Below, in pieces: positions 1 through 5,373 of a DNA stretch of 6,307 nt. How positions within the stretch are numbered: position 1 is the stretch's first letter; every line of letters starts with the position of its first letter. This stretch comes from Methylocapsa sp. (GTDB lineage Bacteria > Pseudomonadota > Alphaproteobacteria > Rhizobiales > Beijerinckiaceae). The notes under the pieces were generated by a model that worked only from the letters and a program-made list of their open reading frames with translations, was not told where the DNA came from and made no database searches. The stretch spans positions 1 to 6,307 of the forward strand of contig PLUZ01000130.1 in the NCBI GenBank assembly GCA_003162995.1, read 5' to 3'. The position numbers and the translations under genes were made by a program.

Positions 1-184
1 TGCATTTGTCAACAAGACCTAGCGGTCAGCAAGGGCCAAACAGAGCGTGGATCACGACAGAAATGTACAGGCCGATGTCAATCCCAAGGGCCACACAACA
101 ATTTTTAGGCAACCAGGTCAGCATGTGCCTGTTATACACTGCGAGAACGAACCGAGAAAGCCCACTTTTGTTCGGGAGACTGTA

Positions 185-487
185 ATGCTCGACCTTAATC
201 GCCGGAGCCTCCTTGTCGGCGGCGGGCTGAGCCTGATCGCAGCGCCAGCCATTGTCCGCGCCGCATCCCTCATGCCGGTCCGCGCCTATGAGCTGCCGCC
301 GCACGTCTATGGCGTCGAGATTGCCGGACCACTTGTGCTGAATCATTGGGCCGGTCTCTATCACCTAGAACGACAATGGGGCGAGCCGGATGCCAGCTTG
401 CGGCGCCGGGTGCTGGCGGAGATCGCGCGGGAACCGGAACCGAGATCGATCTGGACATGGGGACCACCAGTTCAAGGGTTGACTTAA
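185..487 (+). CDS. Small Tat-signal protein, prophage-like, function unknown
   Basis: This gene encodes a 100-residue protein. The N-terminus is a clear twin-arginine signal: N5-R6-R7-S-L-L, then a hydrophobic stretch (about residues 9-24) and a likely signal peptidase site after V24-R25-A26. The protein would be exported folded through the Tat system. The mature part (27-100) contains a basic helix, L72-R-R-R-V-L-A-E-I80, and ends in a Trp/Pro-rich tail; I recognise no catalytic motif. I chose the ATG at 185 because GGGAG lies six bases upstream and the signal begins there. The same frame is open from a GTG at 47, but that extension has no ribosome site and would bury the signal. From memory, short proteins with this 'NRRSLL...APAIVRAxSLMPV' start are common in Rhizobiales prophages, and this one sits beside an integrase module. 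The tail may be shortened or fused. Real gene likely; function unknown. Confidence 0.62.
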   Translation: MLDLNRRSLLVGGGLSLIAAPAIVRAASLMPVRAYELPPHVYGVEIAGPLVLNHWAGLYHLERQWGEPDASLRRRVLAEIAREPEPRSIWTWGPPVQGLT

Positions 488-508
488 AAGTCAACAATAC
501 CGAGAGCG

Positions 509-564
509 TGACTGGTGACGGCGGGATTTTTGCTGAAGCATGACTGGTGACGGGCTGATTTTTT
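509..564. repeat. Two imperfect tandem copies of a 32-bp unit
   Basis: The 13-mer TGACTGGTGACGG occurs at 509-521 and again at 541-553, exactly 32 bp apart. After each copy the sequence continues similarly (CGGGATTTTT against GCTGATTTTT), so the unit is longer than the core. It lies just beyond the stop of the Tat-signal gene. Function is not evident; it may be a remnant of a dispersed intergenic repeat. Confidence 0.6.
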
Positions 565-600
565 GGTTGGGTTGAAGGCGGGCACGCGTTCTGCCGCGCA

Positions 601-629
601 GCCAAGCCTCAGAAAAAAATAGGCTAGGC
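601..629. other. Inverted repeat with A-rich loop
   Basis: GCCAAGCCT (601-609) faces AGGCTAGGC (621-629), a 9-bp stem with one mismatch, enclosing an 11-nt loop that contains seven A residues. The A/T run is in the loop rather than after the stem, so it is not a standard intrinsic terminator on either strand. The span 488-729 has no gene that I can support; it holds this hairpin, the 32-bp repeats and the palindrome at 708-724. Confidence 0.4.
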
Positions 630-707
630 CGGCTACGCCCAAGCTCGGCATGACAGACAGGCGAGCCAGAGCCAGGTAGGCCGCCGCGCCGCCCCCCAAC
701 TGTATCC

Positions 708-724
708 ACTTATTAGTAATAAGT
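708..724. promoter_or_regulatory. 17-bp perfect AT-rich palindrome
   Basis: ACTTATTA-G-TAATAAGT is a perfect 8-bp inverted repeat around one central base. It starts six bases past the stop codon of the unknown minus-strand gene ending at 730. With a 1-nt loop it is unlikely to fold as an RNA hairpin at full length, so a dimeric DNA-binding protein site or a recombination core is more natural than a terminator. Its role is inferred only. Confidence 0.45.
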
Positions 725-729
725 TAGTC

Positions 730-1425
730 CTACACTGCAAGCTGTTGATTGTGCGTTCGGGTCTCTTTCGCGACAAGATCGCTGAAGGCCGATCCTGGAG
801 GCGCACTCGCTGGACCCGGTTCAGTAGAACCACTGAATTGACTTGCCGTCGGTTGCTGCACGAACGGGTTTCCCGGATTGGCCATCGGCAACTGACCGCC
901 AAAGGAATGCGCGCCGAGGAGCTTCAAGATTTCCTCGTCAGGCAGGGCCTTCGCGAATTTCTTGCACAGAGCGCCGTTGAATAGAACTTCCGCCTCTGCG
1001 GTGATCTGCGCTTGAAAATCCGCCGGGGCTCTCCGCAAGAAGCTTTCCGGCGCTGGCGTGAAAGTGAGGTGCTGCCATTGTTTGTCGTCCGCACCTCGAC
1101 CACAAGATATGAGAAGGTCGTGATCGAAAAGATTCCAGCCACCGCGAATCAGGTTTTGAATGGTTTGGTACTTCTCGACGTTAGTTATGAGAGCGGTCAG
1201 TTTGTACCCGGCGTTTGCAAGGATGGTGCCTTTATCATCCGTTTCATAGCGGAGCACGATGGTGCCGATGCGCGGTTTTACGTCGCCGAAGACGCTCGCG
1301 CATTGCGCGGCGAGTGTCTTGTTCTCTGGAGCGCGAAACCAGACTTTTGGCTCGACGCCAAACCGGGAGAACTCGTCTGATCGGCGGAAGCGCGGGACAG
1401 GTTTGTCGTCGGGATCGGCGCTCAT
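730..1425 (-). CDS. Unknown 231-aa protein coupled to the HTH gene
   Basis: I do not recognise this family. From the ATG at 1425 the product has 231 residues. It is soluble, with no signal peptide or membrane segment. It begins with a charged MSADPDDKPVPRFRRSDEF segment, has a mixed alpha/beta-looking middle rich in W, F and charged residues, and ends in a Pro/Ser/Gln-rich low-complexity tail (about 172-231). The start at 1425 is well supported: AAGGAGG lies seven bases upstream, and the ATG overlaps the TGA of the upstream HTH gene (ATGA), implying translational coupling and one transcript. An in-frame start 27 bases further upstream lacks such a site. Its place behind an AlpA-like gene and an integrase suggests accessory cargo or a helper of a mobile element, such as an ssDNA-binding, replication or hijacking function, but no motif shows this. 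Confidence 0.75.
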   Translation of the reverse strand: MSADPDDKPVPRFRRSDEFSRFGVEPKVWFRAPENKTLAAQCASVFGDVKPRIGTIVLRYETDDKGTILANAGYKLTALITNVEKYQTIQNLIRGGWNLFDHDLLISCGRGADDKQWQHLTFTPAPESFLRRAPADFQAQITAEAEVLFNGALCKKFAKALPDEEILKLLGAHSFGGQLPMANPGNPFVQQPTASQFSGSTEPGPASAPPGSAFSDLVAKETRTHNQQLAV

Positions 1426-1679
1426 GATTGCGCCTCCTTGCCTTGCCACCATTTTTCGGCGCTCTCGATAGGGATCAAGCGGCGACCGCCACGCACGACA
1501 GAATCCAACTCAGATTTTTCAGGATCGTCGAGTGCGAAAAGCTTGTAGACGGTTGGCCTGCTGACGCGAAAGGCTTCGCAAAATTCCAAAATCGTATAAG
1601 CCCGGCGGGGCACGAGCCTTGTCTTATTTATTTTACGCTTGTGGACCGGTTTGCGCCGGGCAGTTTTGCAGTTCGTCAT
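1422..1679 (-). CDS. AlpA/excisionase-like winged helix-turn-helix protein
   Basis: The 85-residue product starts with a very basic tail (K and R through about residue 26), then a MerR/AlpA-type HTH: Y28-T-I-L-E-F-C-E-A-F-R-V-S-R-P-T-V-Y-K-L-F49, where the second helix SRPTVYKLF is the recognition helix. A wing follows, with V61-V-R-G-G-R-R-L-I-P-I71 and the classical ending E-S-A-E-K-W-W. This is the layout of excisionase (Xis) and AlpA-family regulators, which bend DNA at attachment sites or control integrase expression. I chose the ATG at 1679, with GGTGGG as a weak ribosome site. A TTG at 1739 in the same frame would translate the iteron-like repeats at 1691-1724 and has no ribosome site. 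The stop overlaps the ATG of the next gene. A terminator-bearing gap separates it from the recombinase gene upstream, so it probably has its own promoter. Confidence 0.82.
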   Translation of the reverse strand: MTNCKTARRKPVHKRKINKTRLVPRRAYTILEFCEAFRVSRPTVYKLFALDDPEKSELDSVVRGGRRLIPIESAEKWWQGKEAQS

Positions 1680-1690
1680 TTTCGACCCAC

Positions 1691-1724
1691 CAAAACGCGC
1701 CAAAAGACGCGCAAAAGCGCGCGC
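1691..1724. promoter_or_regulatory. Three iteron-like CAAAA-CGCGC repeats before HTH gene
   Basis: Three direct repeats, CAAAACGCGC (1691-1700), CAAAAGACGCGC (1701-1712) and CAAAAGCGCGCGC (1712-1724), follow each other at 10- and 11-bp steps, so each copy faces the same side of the helix. They end 11 bases upstream of the ATG of the HTH gene. This fits an operator or accessory-protein binding array for autoregulation by the HTH protein or for excisionase action. The binding role is inference. Confidence 0.5.
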
Positions 1725-1844
1725 CTTTTTTCGAAGCAACGATTTTATGAAGGGAGGGTCTCTTCCGGTAGCATCCCGCTGACGGCTCAGCTAGGCGCTC
1801 TTTGGGACCTTTAAATTAACCTGGCAGTCAAAAAGAGATTTATG

Positions 1845-1862
1845 AAAAAAACCGGCGACGGT
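1845..1862 (-). terminator. Possible intrinsic terminator, short stem with T7 run
   Basis: Read on the minus strand, ACCG-TCGC-CGGT forms a 4-bp stem whose last base begins a run of seven T residues. It lies about 30 bases beyond the stop of the recombinase gene. The stem is short, but the U tract is strong. It may work with the structure at 1866-1887. Confidence 0.4.
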
Positions 1863-1865
1863 GGC

Positions 1866-1887
1866 AAAGAAAACCCGTCTAGCCGGG
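1866..1887 (-). terminator. Possible intrinsic terminator directly after integrase
   Basis: On the minus strand, CCCG-GCTAGA-CGGG is followed at once by TTTTCTTT, four bases after the TAG stop of the recombinase gene. The stem is only 4 bp but is GC-pure. With the second structure just downstream it would separate the recombinase transcript from the HTH operon. Confidence 0.4.
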
Positions 1888-1891
1888 CCAA

Positions 1892-2599
1892 CTAAACTAT
1901 GCCGATGTCTTGCTTTGTCAACAAAAAAGCGCTCCATTCTTCCATCACGACGCGGCGGCGCTCTAAGGCTGTTCGCCGCCGGTAGCTTCTCTCGACGGGG
2001 TTGCCGATAAGGTGCGCGAGCGCTCCTTCCGCGATCTCCCTTGGCACCCCTGCTTCGTCGCCTGCCCAATCACGAAAAGTGCTGCGCCAGCCGTGCAATG
2101 TCGCGCCGGGCGGCATGAGGTCACGAAGTGGTTGGCCGCTGATCGGCTTGCGCCAGCTCCGGCCTGGAAAGACATATTCACTTTGCGTCCTAAATTTTGT
2201 GATCTCTTCTAAGATTTTCAGGGCTTCGCGGGAGAGCGGAATGATATGGGCCACGCCGGTTTTCTTTTGGCGCTCAGGCGGGAGTGTCCAGGTCGCGGCG
2301 GCAATATCGATTTCATCCCAGCGCATCCCGAGGATTTCCGAAAGCCTCGATGCACATAATATAAGAAGAGTGAGTGCTTGCGCGGCCGGAGCCGGATTGA
2401 GCCGGACTTTTTGGAAAAAGTCCGGCGCGGCTTCATAGTTCATAGCAGGATGGTGGCATCCTTGGATGCATGGGGACATGGCAGGGGAGTCATCCTCGGT
2501 TCCCTCCTGCGGATTGGCGTCTTCGAGTGTCGCTGTGAGGTACTCGGCGTCGTTGTCGAGATATTCCGCCACATCAAAGGGCGCATAAGTCGTTTTCAT
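1892..2599 (-). CDS. Truncated tyrosine recombinase with antitoxin-like N-terminus
   Basis: From the ATG at 2599 the product has 235 residues. About residues 49-235 are the catalytic domain of a P4-type tyrosine recombinase, joined at the HHPAMNYE linker typical of these integrases. The catalytic set is complete: R85 in ASRLSEILGMRW, a Lys in the QKK turn (111-113), H169-x-x-R172 in LHGWRSTFRDW, H196 in ALAHLIG and Y206 in ERSYRR. The arm-binding and core-binding N-terminal half (about 200 residues) is absent. In its place, MKTTYAPFDVAEYLDNDAEYLTATLEDANPQ resembles the start of HI1420/HigA-type antitoxins, with about four residues missing inside and the HTH domain lost. I prefer 2599 over an in-frame start at 2635 because the antitoxin family begins with this Met and a promoter-like site lies at 2641-2670. 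Lacking the core-binding domain it is probably inactive, though the frame is intact. Confidence 0.8.
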   Translation of the reverse strand: MKTTYAPFDVAEYLDNDAEYLTATLEDANPQEGTEDDSPAMSPCIQGCHHPAMNYEAAPDFFQKVRLNPAPAAQALTLLILCASRLSEILGMRWDEIDIAAATWTLPPERQKKTGVAHIIPLSREALKILEEITKFRTQSEYVFPGRSWRKPISGQPLRDLMPPGATLHGWRSTFRDWAGDEAGVPREIAEGALAHLIGNPVERSYRRRTALERRRVVMEEWSAFLLTKQDIGIV

Positions 2600-2603
2600 T
2601 AAG

Positions 2604-2621
2604 GCGTCCGTGCGCGGACAC
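2604..2621. promoter_or_regulatory. Inverted repeat in leader of recombinase fusion gene
   Basis: GTCCG-TGCG-CGGAC (2606-2619) is a perfect inverted repeat that extends to 7 bp if one G-U pair is allowed (2604-2621). It lies between the putative promoter and the ATG at 2599. Type II antitoxins commonly bind palindromes at this place to repress their own operon, so it may be the operator left from the antitoxin gene. It could also fold in the mRNA and hide the start, which has no clear ribosome site. Confidence 0.4.
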
Positions 2622-2640
2622 GGTGCGTAATTCAAAATTT

Positions 2641-2670
2641 ATTATAGTGCCGGGCGGCTCCTCTTGAGAA
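2641..2670 (-). promoter_or_regulatory. Putative sigma-70-type promoter for recombinase fusion
   Basis: On the minus strand TATAAT, a perfect -10 hexamer, occupies 2646-2641. An 18-bp spacer upstream places TTCTCA at 2670-2665, a four-of-six match to TTGACA. Transcription would begin near 2634, giving a leader of about 35 bases before the ATG at 2599. The -35 box is weak. Confidence 0.42.
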
Positions 2671-2738
2671 ATTTCGCGCTGCCTCCGGCGGGTGAATGCG
2701 CCGCCCTCGTCGTTGCGCCGTCATCCCGCGCGATCGCC

Positions 2739-3095
2739 CTACATCCCGCCCATCGGCCTGAGCTCCATGATTTCGATGGAGGCTTGCGGGATTTGGAAAT
2801 GCGGGTGGCCTTCGAATGCCTTCGCGGCCGCTTCGTGCGACTCGGCCTGGACGATGGAGGTCAAGACGATGTCGTTGCGCGCGTCGGCGACGCCGGCGGC
2901 GGTGACGCGCTTGGTTTTTCCGGCCACCTCCGTGCTAAGAATCATCGCGGCGCGTTCCTTCATCCACGCGTCCCATTCGCCTTTCAGCTTGTCTTCGGCG
3001 GCTTTCTTTTCCGTCGGGTCGGTCTCCGCCCAGCCGCCCATCACCGCGACCGGGATGAGGAACAGGACGAGAAACTTCTTTTGCTCGTTGGCCAT
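2739..3095 (-). CDS. YCII-like small cytoplasmic protein
   Basis: The 118-residue product lacks a real signal peptide: K-K-F-L-V-L-F-L-I-P at 6-15 is the first beta strand of a ferredoxin-like fold rather than an export signal. Residues 25-52 (DPTEKKAAEDKLKGEWDAW...) form a long charged helix as in YCII/DGPF proteins. The end, S86-H-E-A-A-A-K-A-F-E-G-H-P-H99 followed by IEIMELRPM, matches the terminal YCII pattern of a helix, a 'GHP' turn and an E-[VIM]-RP strand. The family includes small muconolactone-type enzymes and many proteins of unknown role; no substrate can be assigned. AGAAGGA lies six bases before the ATG. The AmpG-like gene on the same strand ends about 350 bases upstream, too far to assume an operon. 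This looks like an ordinary chromosomal gene. Confidence 0.8.
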   Translation of the reverse strand: MANEQKKFLVLFLIPVAVMGGWAETDPTEKKAAEDKLKGEWDAWMKERAAMILSTEVAGKTKRVTAAGVADARNDIVLTSIVQAESHEAAAKAFEGHPHFQIPQASIEIMELRPMGGM

Positions 3096-3449
3096 GGGAG
3101 ATCCTTCTGTGTGTTGGCGGAGAACGTTTGAGAGCGCGTTCGATTGACGCCGTAATGAAAGCGCCCTTCAGGCTCCGTCGGCCCCTTTAAACGATGGATT
3201 GGGCGAAATGAGAGCAAAGCCAAGGCAGGCGTGGCGTTCGCCCGCCGTGCCATGCTGAAGCCTCCCCGAGCCTGGTGGTCCCGGCCATACGGCGACTGTC
3301 CCGTCACGCGAAATAAGAAAGCGGGGTCTGACGCCCCCTGCCGTCAAGGAACAGGGCACAAGCGCGCCCTCGCCGCGCGGATAGCTGTCACCGGCGACTG
3401 ACCTCTTGATCCGGCACGCTTGAAGCCCCCATCTAGCTTTGCGCGGCGA
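3096..3449. other. Non-coding, hairpin-rich stretch, no gene supported
   Basis: Short open frames here on the minus strand lack ribosome sites and resemble no family I know. The DNA holds several GC-rich inverted repeats. The best is GGCAGGCG (3224-3231) against CGCCCGCC (3239-3246), 8 bp with one mismatch and a 7-nt loop. A structured RNA or a dispersed intergenic repeat is possible. I could not match it to 6S, tmRNA, SRP, RNase P or a known riboswitch. Confidence 0.45.
3311..3337 (-). terminator. Weak terminator candidate downstream of AmpG-like gene
   Basis: On the minus strand GGGG-CGTCAGA-CCCC is followed by GCTTTCTTATTT, a GC stem with a broken T tract, about 110 bases after the stop of the AmpG-like gene. 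The stem has only 4 bp and the T run is interrupted, so termination here is uncertain. Confidence 0.28.
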
Positions 3450-4814
3450 TCAAGCGGATCCATGGCGCTCCGGGTCTGGTGTCACATTTGCGTGCAGACG
3501 CGACACATACCAGCACAGCGCCGCCACCGGGATTCCGATCAGTGAGCTCAGCACGAAAAATATCGTGAATCCAGTTTTCGCGATCACGAAGCCAGAGGCG
3601 CCGGCGAGGATGCTTCCGGGAAATGCGCATAGCGAGGTGAGAAGCGCGTATTGGCTGGCGGCAAGTTCCGTCGCGGTGAGCATCGACATGTAGTTGATCA
3701 GCACGACCTGCGCGAAAGCGTAGGCGAACCCTTCTATGCTGACCGCAACGGCGAAGATCCAAAAATGGCCGCCGCCACTTTCGGAGAGCCAGGCGAGGCT
3801 GAGATGGGAAGCCGATCCCGCGATCGTGCCGAGCAGCAGGCTCGGCATCATGCCGATCCTGCGAATGATGTAGGCGCTGAAAAACGTGGCGCCGAGCGCG
3901 ACCCAGAATCCAAATAGCTTCGTGACCGTCGCTATCTCGGTATCGGAATAATCCAGGCTCTTGAACAAGGGCAGCGACATGGCGCTCGAAAGGTAGCCCG
4001 GCATTCGAAAGCCGGCGACCATGAGGAGGATTGGAAGGGCCAAAGGCCCGAGCCGGCCGACCATCTCCTTGATCGGCGCGATCACTGTCGCGGCGAAACC
4101 CCGATGCTTATGAGGCGCGGTGAAATCGGACTCGGGCTCGGGCGCGACGAAAGCGGAAATCGCTCCGACCGTCATCAGCGCCGCCATGCCGAGATAGGCG
4201 AAGCGCCACCCATATCTATCGGCGAGCAGCAGTGCGCCGGCGCCGGCAGCGAGCGTCCCGACGCGGTATCCCATCTCCGAAATCGCCGTCATGACAGATT
4301 GCTTCGCAACCGGAACTGACGTGATGCGCCAGCCGTCGATCGTAATGTCCTGCGTCGCCCCGGCGACGCCGAGGGCGACGGAGAACGCCGCGGTGTAGGC
4401 GATCCAATGAGCCGGATCGCCGAAGGCGACCCCGGCGAGCGCCAGCATGACGGCCAGCTGCGAAACGACGATCCAGCCGCGGCGGCGCCCAAGAAGGGCG
4501 CCGAAAATCGGCGCGTCGTATCTATCGAGGAACGGCGCCCAGACGAATTTGAATTTATAAGCGATGGTGAACTCGCTCATCAGCCCGATCGTCTCAATCG
4601 GAACCTTCGCCTCCGACAGCCAGGCGGATTGCGTCGAATAGACAAGCAGATAAGGAATGCCCGCGCTGAAGCCGAGCCCTAGCATCGCCGCGTAACGTCG
4701 GTCGGCCAACAAATGGGAGAGGAGGGAGTTTTTTTCTGGATCCTTCTGCATTTCCAACTCTATTCCCTCTCTTGGAAAATCTTTCCAATCAACTGCCTTT
4801 TTGACGGCACTCAT
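3450..4814 (-). CDS. ampG: AmpG-like muropeptide permease, major facilitator family
   Basis: AmpG imports N-acetylglucosaminyl-anhydromuramyl peptides from the periplasm into the cytoplasm for cell-wall recycling, and in many bacteria this links wall damage to beta-lactamase induction. The 454-residue product has the typical major-facilitator pattern of about 12 hydrophobic segments. AmpG hallmarks are G48-F-S-A-G-I-P-Y-L-L near the first segment, F90-V-W-A-P-F-L-D in the second or third, the cytoplasmic loop G109-R-R-R-G-W114, and T154-Q-D-I-T-I-D-G-W-R-I164, equivalent to the family's TQDIAIDAWRI. Length fits (E. coli AmpG has 491 residues). Two starts are possible: the ATG at 4814 (GGAAGA close upstream) and an in-frame ATG at 4751 preceded by GAGAGGG and TTGGAA. 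The extra 21 residues are charged and lie before the first segment. No beta-lactamase gene or ampR is visible nearby, so a general recycling role is likely. Confidence 0.88.
   Translation of the reverse strand: MSAVKKAVDWKDFPREGIELEMQKDPEKNSLLSHLLADRRYAAMLGLGFSAGIPYLLVYSTQSAWLSEAKVPIETIGLMSEFTIAYKFKFVWAPFLDRYDAPIFGALLGRRRGWIVVSQLAVMLALAGVAFGDPAHWIAYTAAFSVALGVAGATQDITIDGWRITSVPVAKQSVMTAISEMGYRVGTLAAGAGALLLADRYGWRFAYLGMAALMTVGAISAFVAPEPESDFTAPHKHRGFAATVIAPIKEMVGRLGPLALPILLMVAGFRMPGYLSSAMSLPLFKSLDYSDTEIATVTKLFGFWVALGATFFSAYIIRRIGMMPSLLLGTIAGSASHLSLAWLSESGGGHFWIFAVAVSIEGFAYAFAQVVLINYMSMLTATELAASQYALLTSLCAFPGSILAGASGFVIAKTGFTIFFVLSSLIGIPVAALCWYVSRLHANVTPDPERHGSA
4772..4788. promoter_or_regulatory. 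Perfect 7-bp inverted repeat near AmpG start
   Basis: TTGGAAA-ATC-TTTCCAA lies between the two candidate start codons of the AmpG-like gene. If translation starts at 4751 this is an untranslated leader or operator site; if it starts at 4814 it is coding and the symmetry may be chance. It bears on the start choice rather than proving regulation. Confidence 0.3.
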
Positions 4815-5137
4815 TCTTCCACAAAGGGCACTTGCGAGCTGAGCGTTTATCGTGAGACGGCTGGATGACTTAAATAAGACGAAGGACGATAAGCCGGACC
4901 GCCTTCAATTGCAGACGTGCTGTTTTAGTGCCGGGAACTGTGAGCAAAAATTCTGCAGGGATACTACTATAGCGTTGGCCTTCCCACCATCACGACTGAG
5001 GCATTTGGCCGACGTTTATGTCCGGTTTTGAGAAACGAACCTTCTTGGTTGAGCGACCGACATGGGCGCATCGACCGCGCTGCGACGCGGTCGATAGCCA
5101 TCCGTCAGTCTCGGGAAATTACGGTTATTCTGGATAC
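4815..5137. other. Intergenic region without supported gene
   Basis: This stretch separates the AmpG-like gene from the small acidic protein; both point left. I see no convincing coding frame. A 62-codon plus-strand frame from 5018 has no ribosome site or recognisable similarity and runs into the minus-strand gene. The region should hold the AmpG promoter, but I find no sigma-70 pair with good spacing. Its one strong structure is the inverted repeat at 5070-5095. Confidence 0.5.
5070..5095. repeat. Perfect 10-bp inverted repeat, 6-nt loop
   Basis: ATCGACCGCG (5070-5079) and CGCGGTCGAT (5086-5095) pair without mismatch around CTGCGA. There is no T tract on either side, so an intrinsic terminator is unlikely. 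It begins about 40 bases past the stop of the small acidic gene and could stabilise or end that transcript by a factor-dependent route, or bind a dimeric protein. Confidence 0.6.
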
Positions 5138-5338
5138 TTATTCATCTTCATCATCCCAGTGTTCGACCCGCGCTCGGGCGGACAACTCGGTGGTGAGGTG
5201 AGCTAAGGTGTCACGCCATAGGCCTTGTATAAAACCCGAATTGCAACCCAATTGGCGTAGCTCGGCGGCTCTGACTTCCATCAACTGCCAAATCTCTCGG
5301 GATAGTGCTTCGACCTGTTCATCCCTATCGAATGCCAT
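5138..5338 (-). CDS. Small acidic helical protein, 66 aa, unknown function
   Basis: The start at 5338 is well supported: AGAGGAG lies seven bases before the ATG. The product, which starts MAFDRDEQ and ends EHWDDEDE, is strongly acidic at both ends, has no signal peptide or membrane segment, and is mostly predictable helix: E9-A-L-S-R-E-I-W-Q-L-M-E-V-R-A-A-E-L-R-Q about 9-29, then a G31-C-N-S-G turn, then a second helix from about 36 to 58. The helices have a spaced I/W/L pattern fit for packing against a partner. I do not recognise the family. A longer in-frame reading upstream lacks a ribosome site and would run across the 12-bp inverted repeat at 5374-5415. Small acidic two-helix proteins can be antitoxins, adaptors or DNA mimics, but nothing here proves any of these, and no partner gene is adjacent. 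Confidence 0.62.
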   Translation of the reverse strand: MAFDRDEQVEALSREIWQLMEVRAAELRQLGCNSGFIQGLWRDTLAHLTTELSARARVEHWDDEDE

Positions 5339-5373
5339 GGCAATTCTCCTCTGATGGATGGCGAGGCTTTGTG

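Noticed and set aside
26..364. Minus-strand 112-codon frame with a hydrophobic C-terminal end
   Set aside because: It is antisense to the Tat-signal gene for about half its length, and its product resembles no family I know.
1012..1380. Plus-strand 122-codon frame opposite the unknown gene
   Set aside because: No family resemblance, while the minus strand has an ATGA overlap and AAGGAGG supporting the 730-1425 gene.
5..1924. TTTGTCAACAA occurs at 5-15 and 1914-1924, the second inside the end of the recombinase gene; possible att direct repeat
   Set aside because: Several 11-bp direct repeats are expected by chance in 6.3 kb, the second copy is coding sequence, and no tRNA or integration target accompanies either copy.
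2001..2438. Plus-strand 145-codon frame
   Set aside because: Shadow of the recombinase domain, which has conserved catalytic residues on the minus strand.
2664..3131. Plus-strand 155- and 151-codon frames
   Set aside because: Antisense shadows of the YCII-like gene, without ribosome sites or family similarity.
3168..3359. Minus-strand short frame ending SPNPSFKGADGA
   Set aside because: This type of peptide often comes from spurious translation of intergenic repeats; no ribosome site and no domain.
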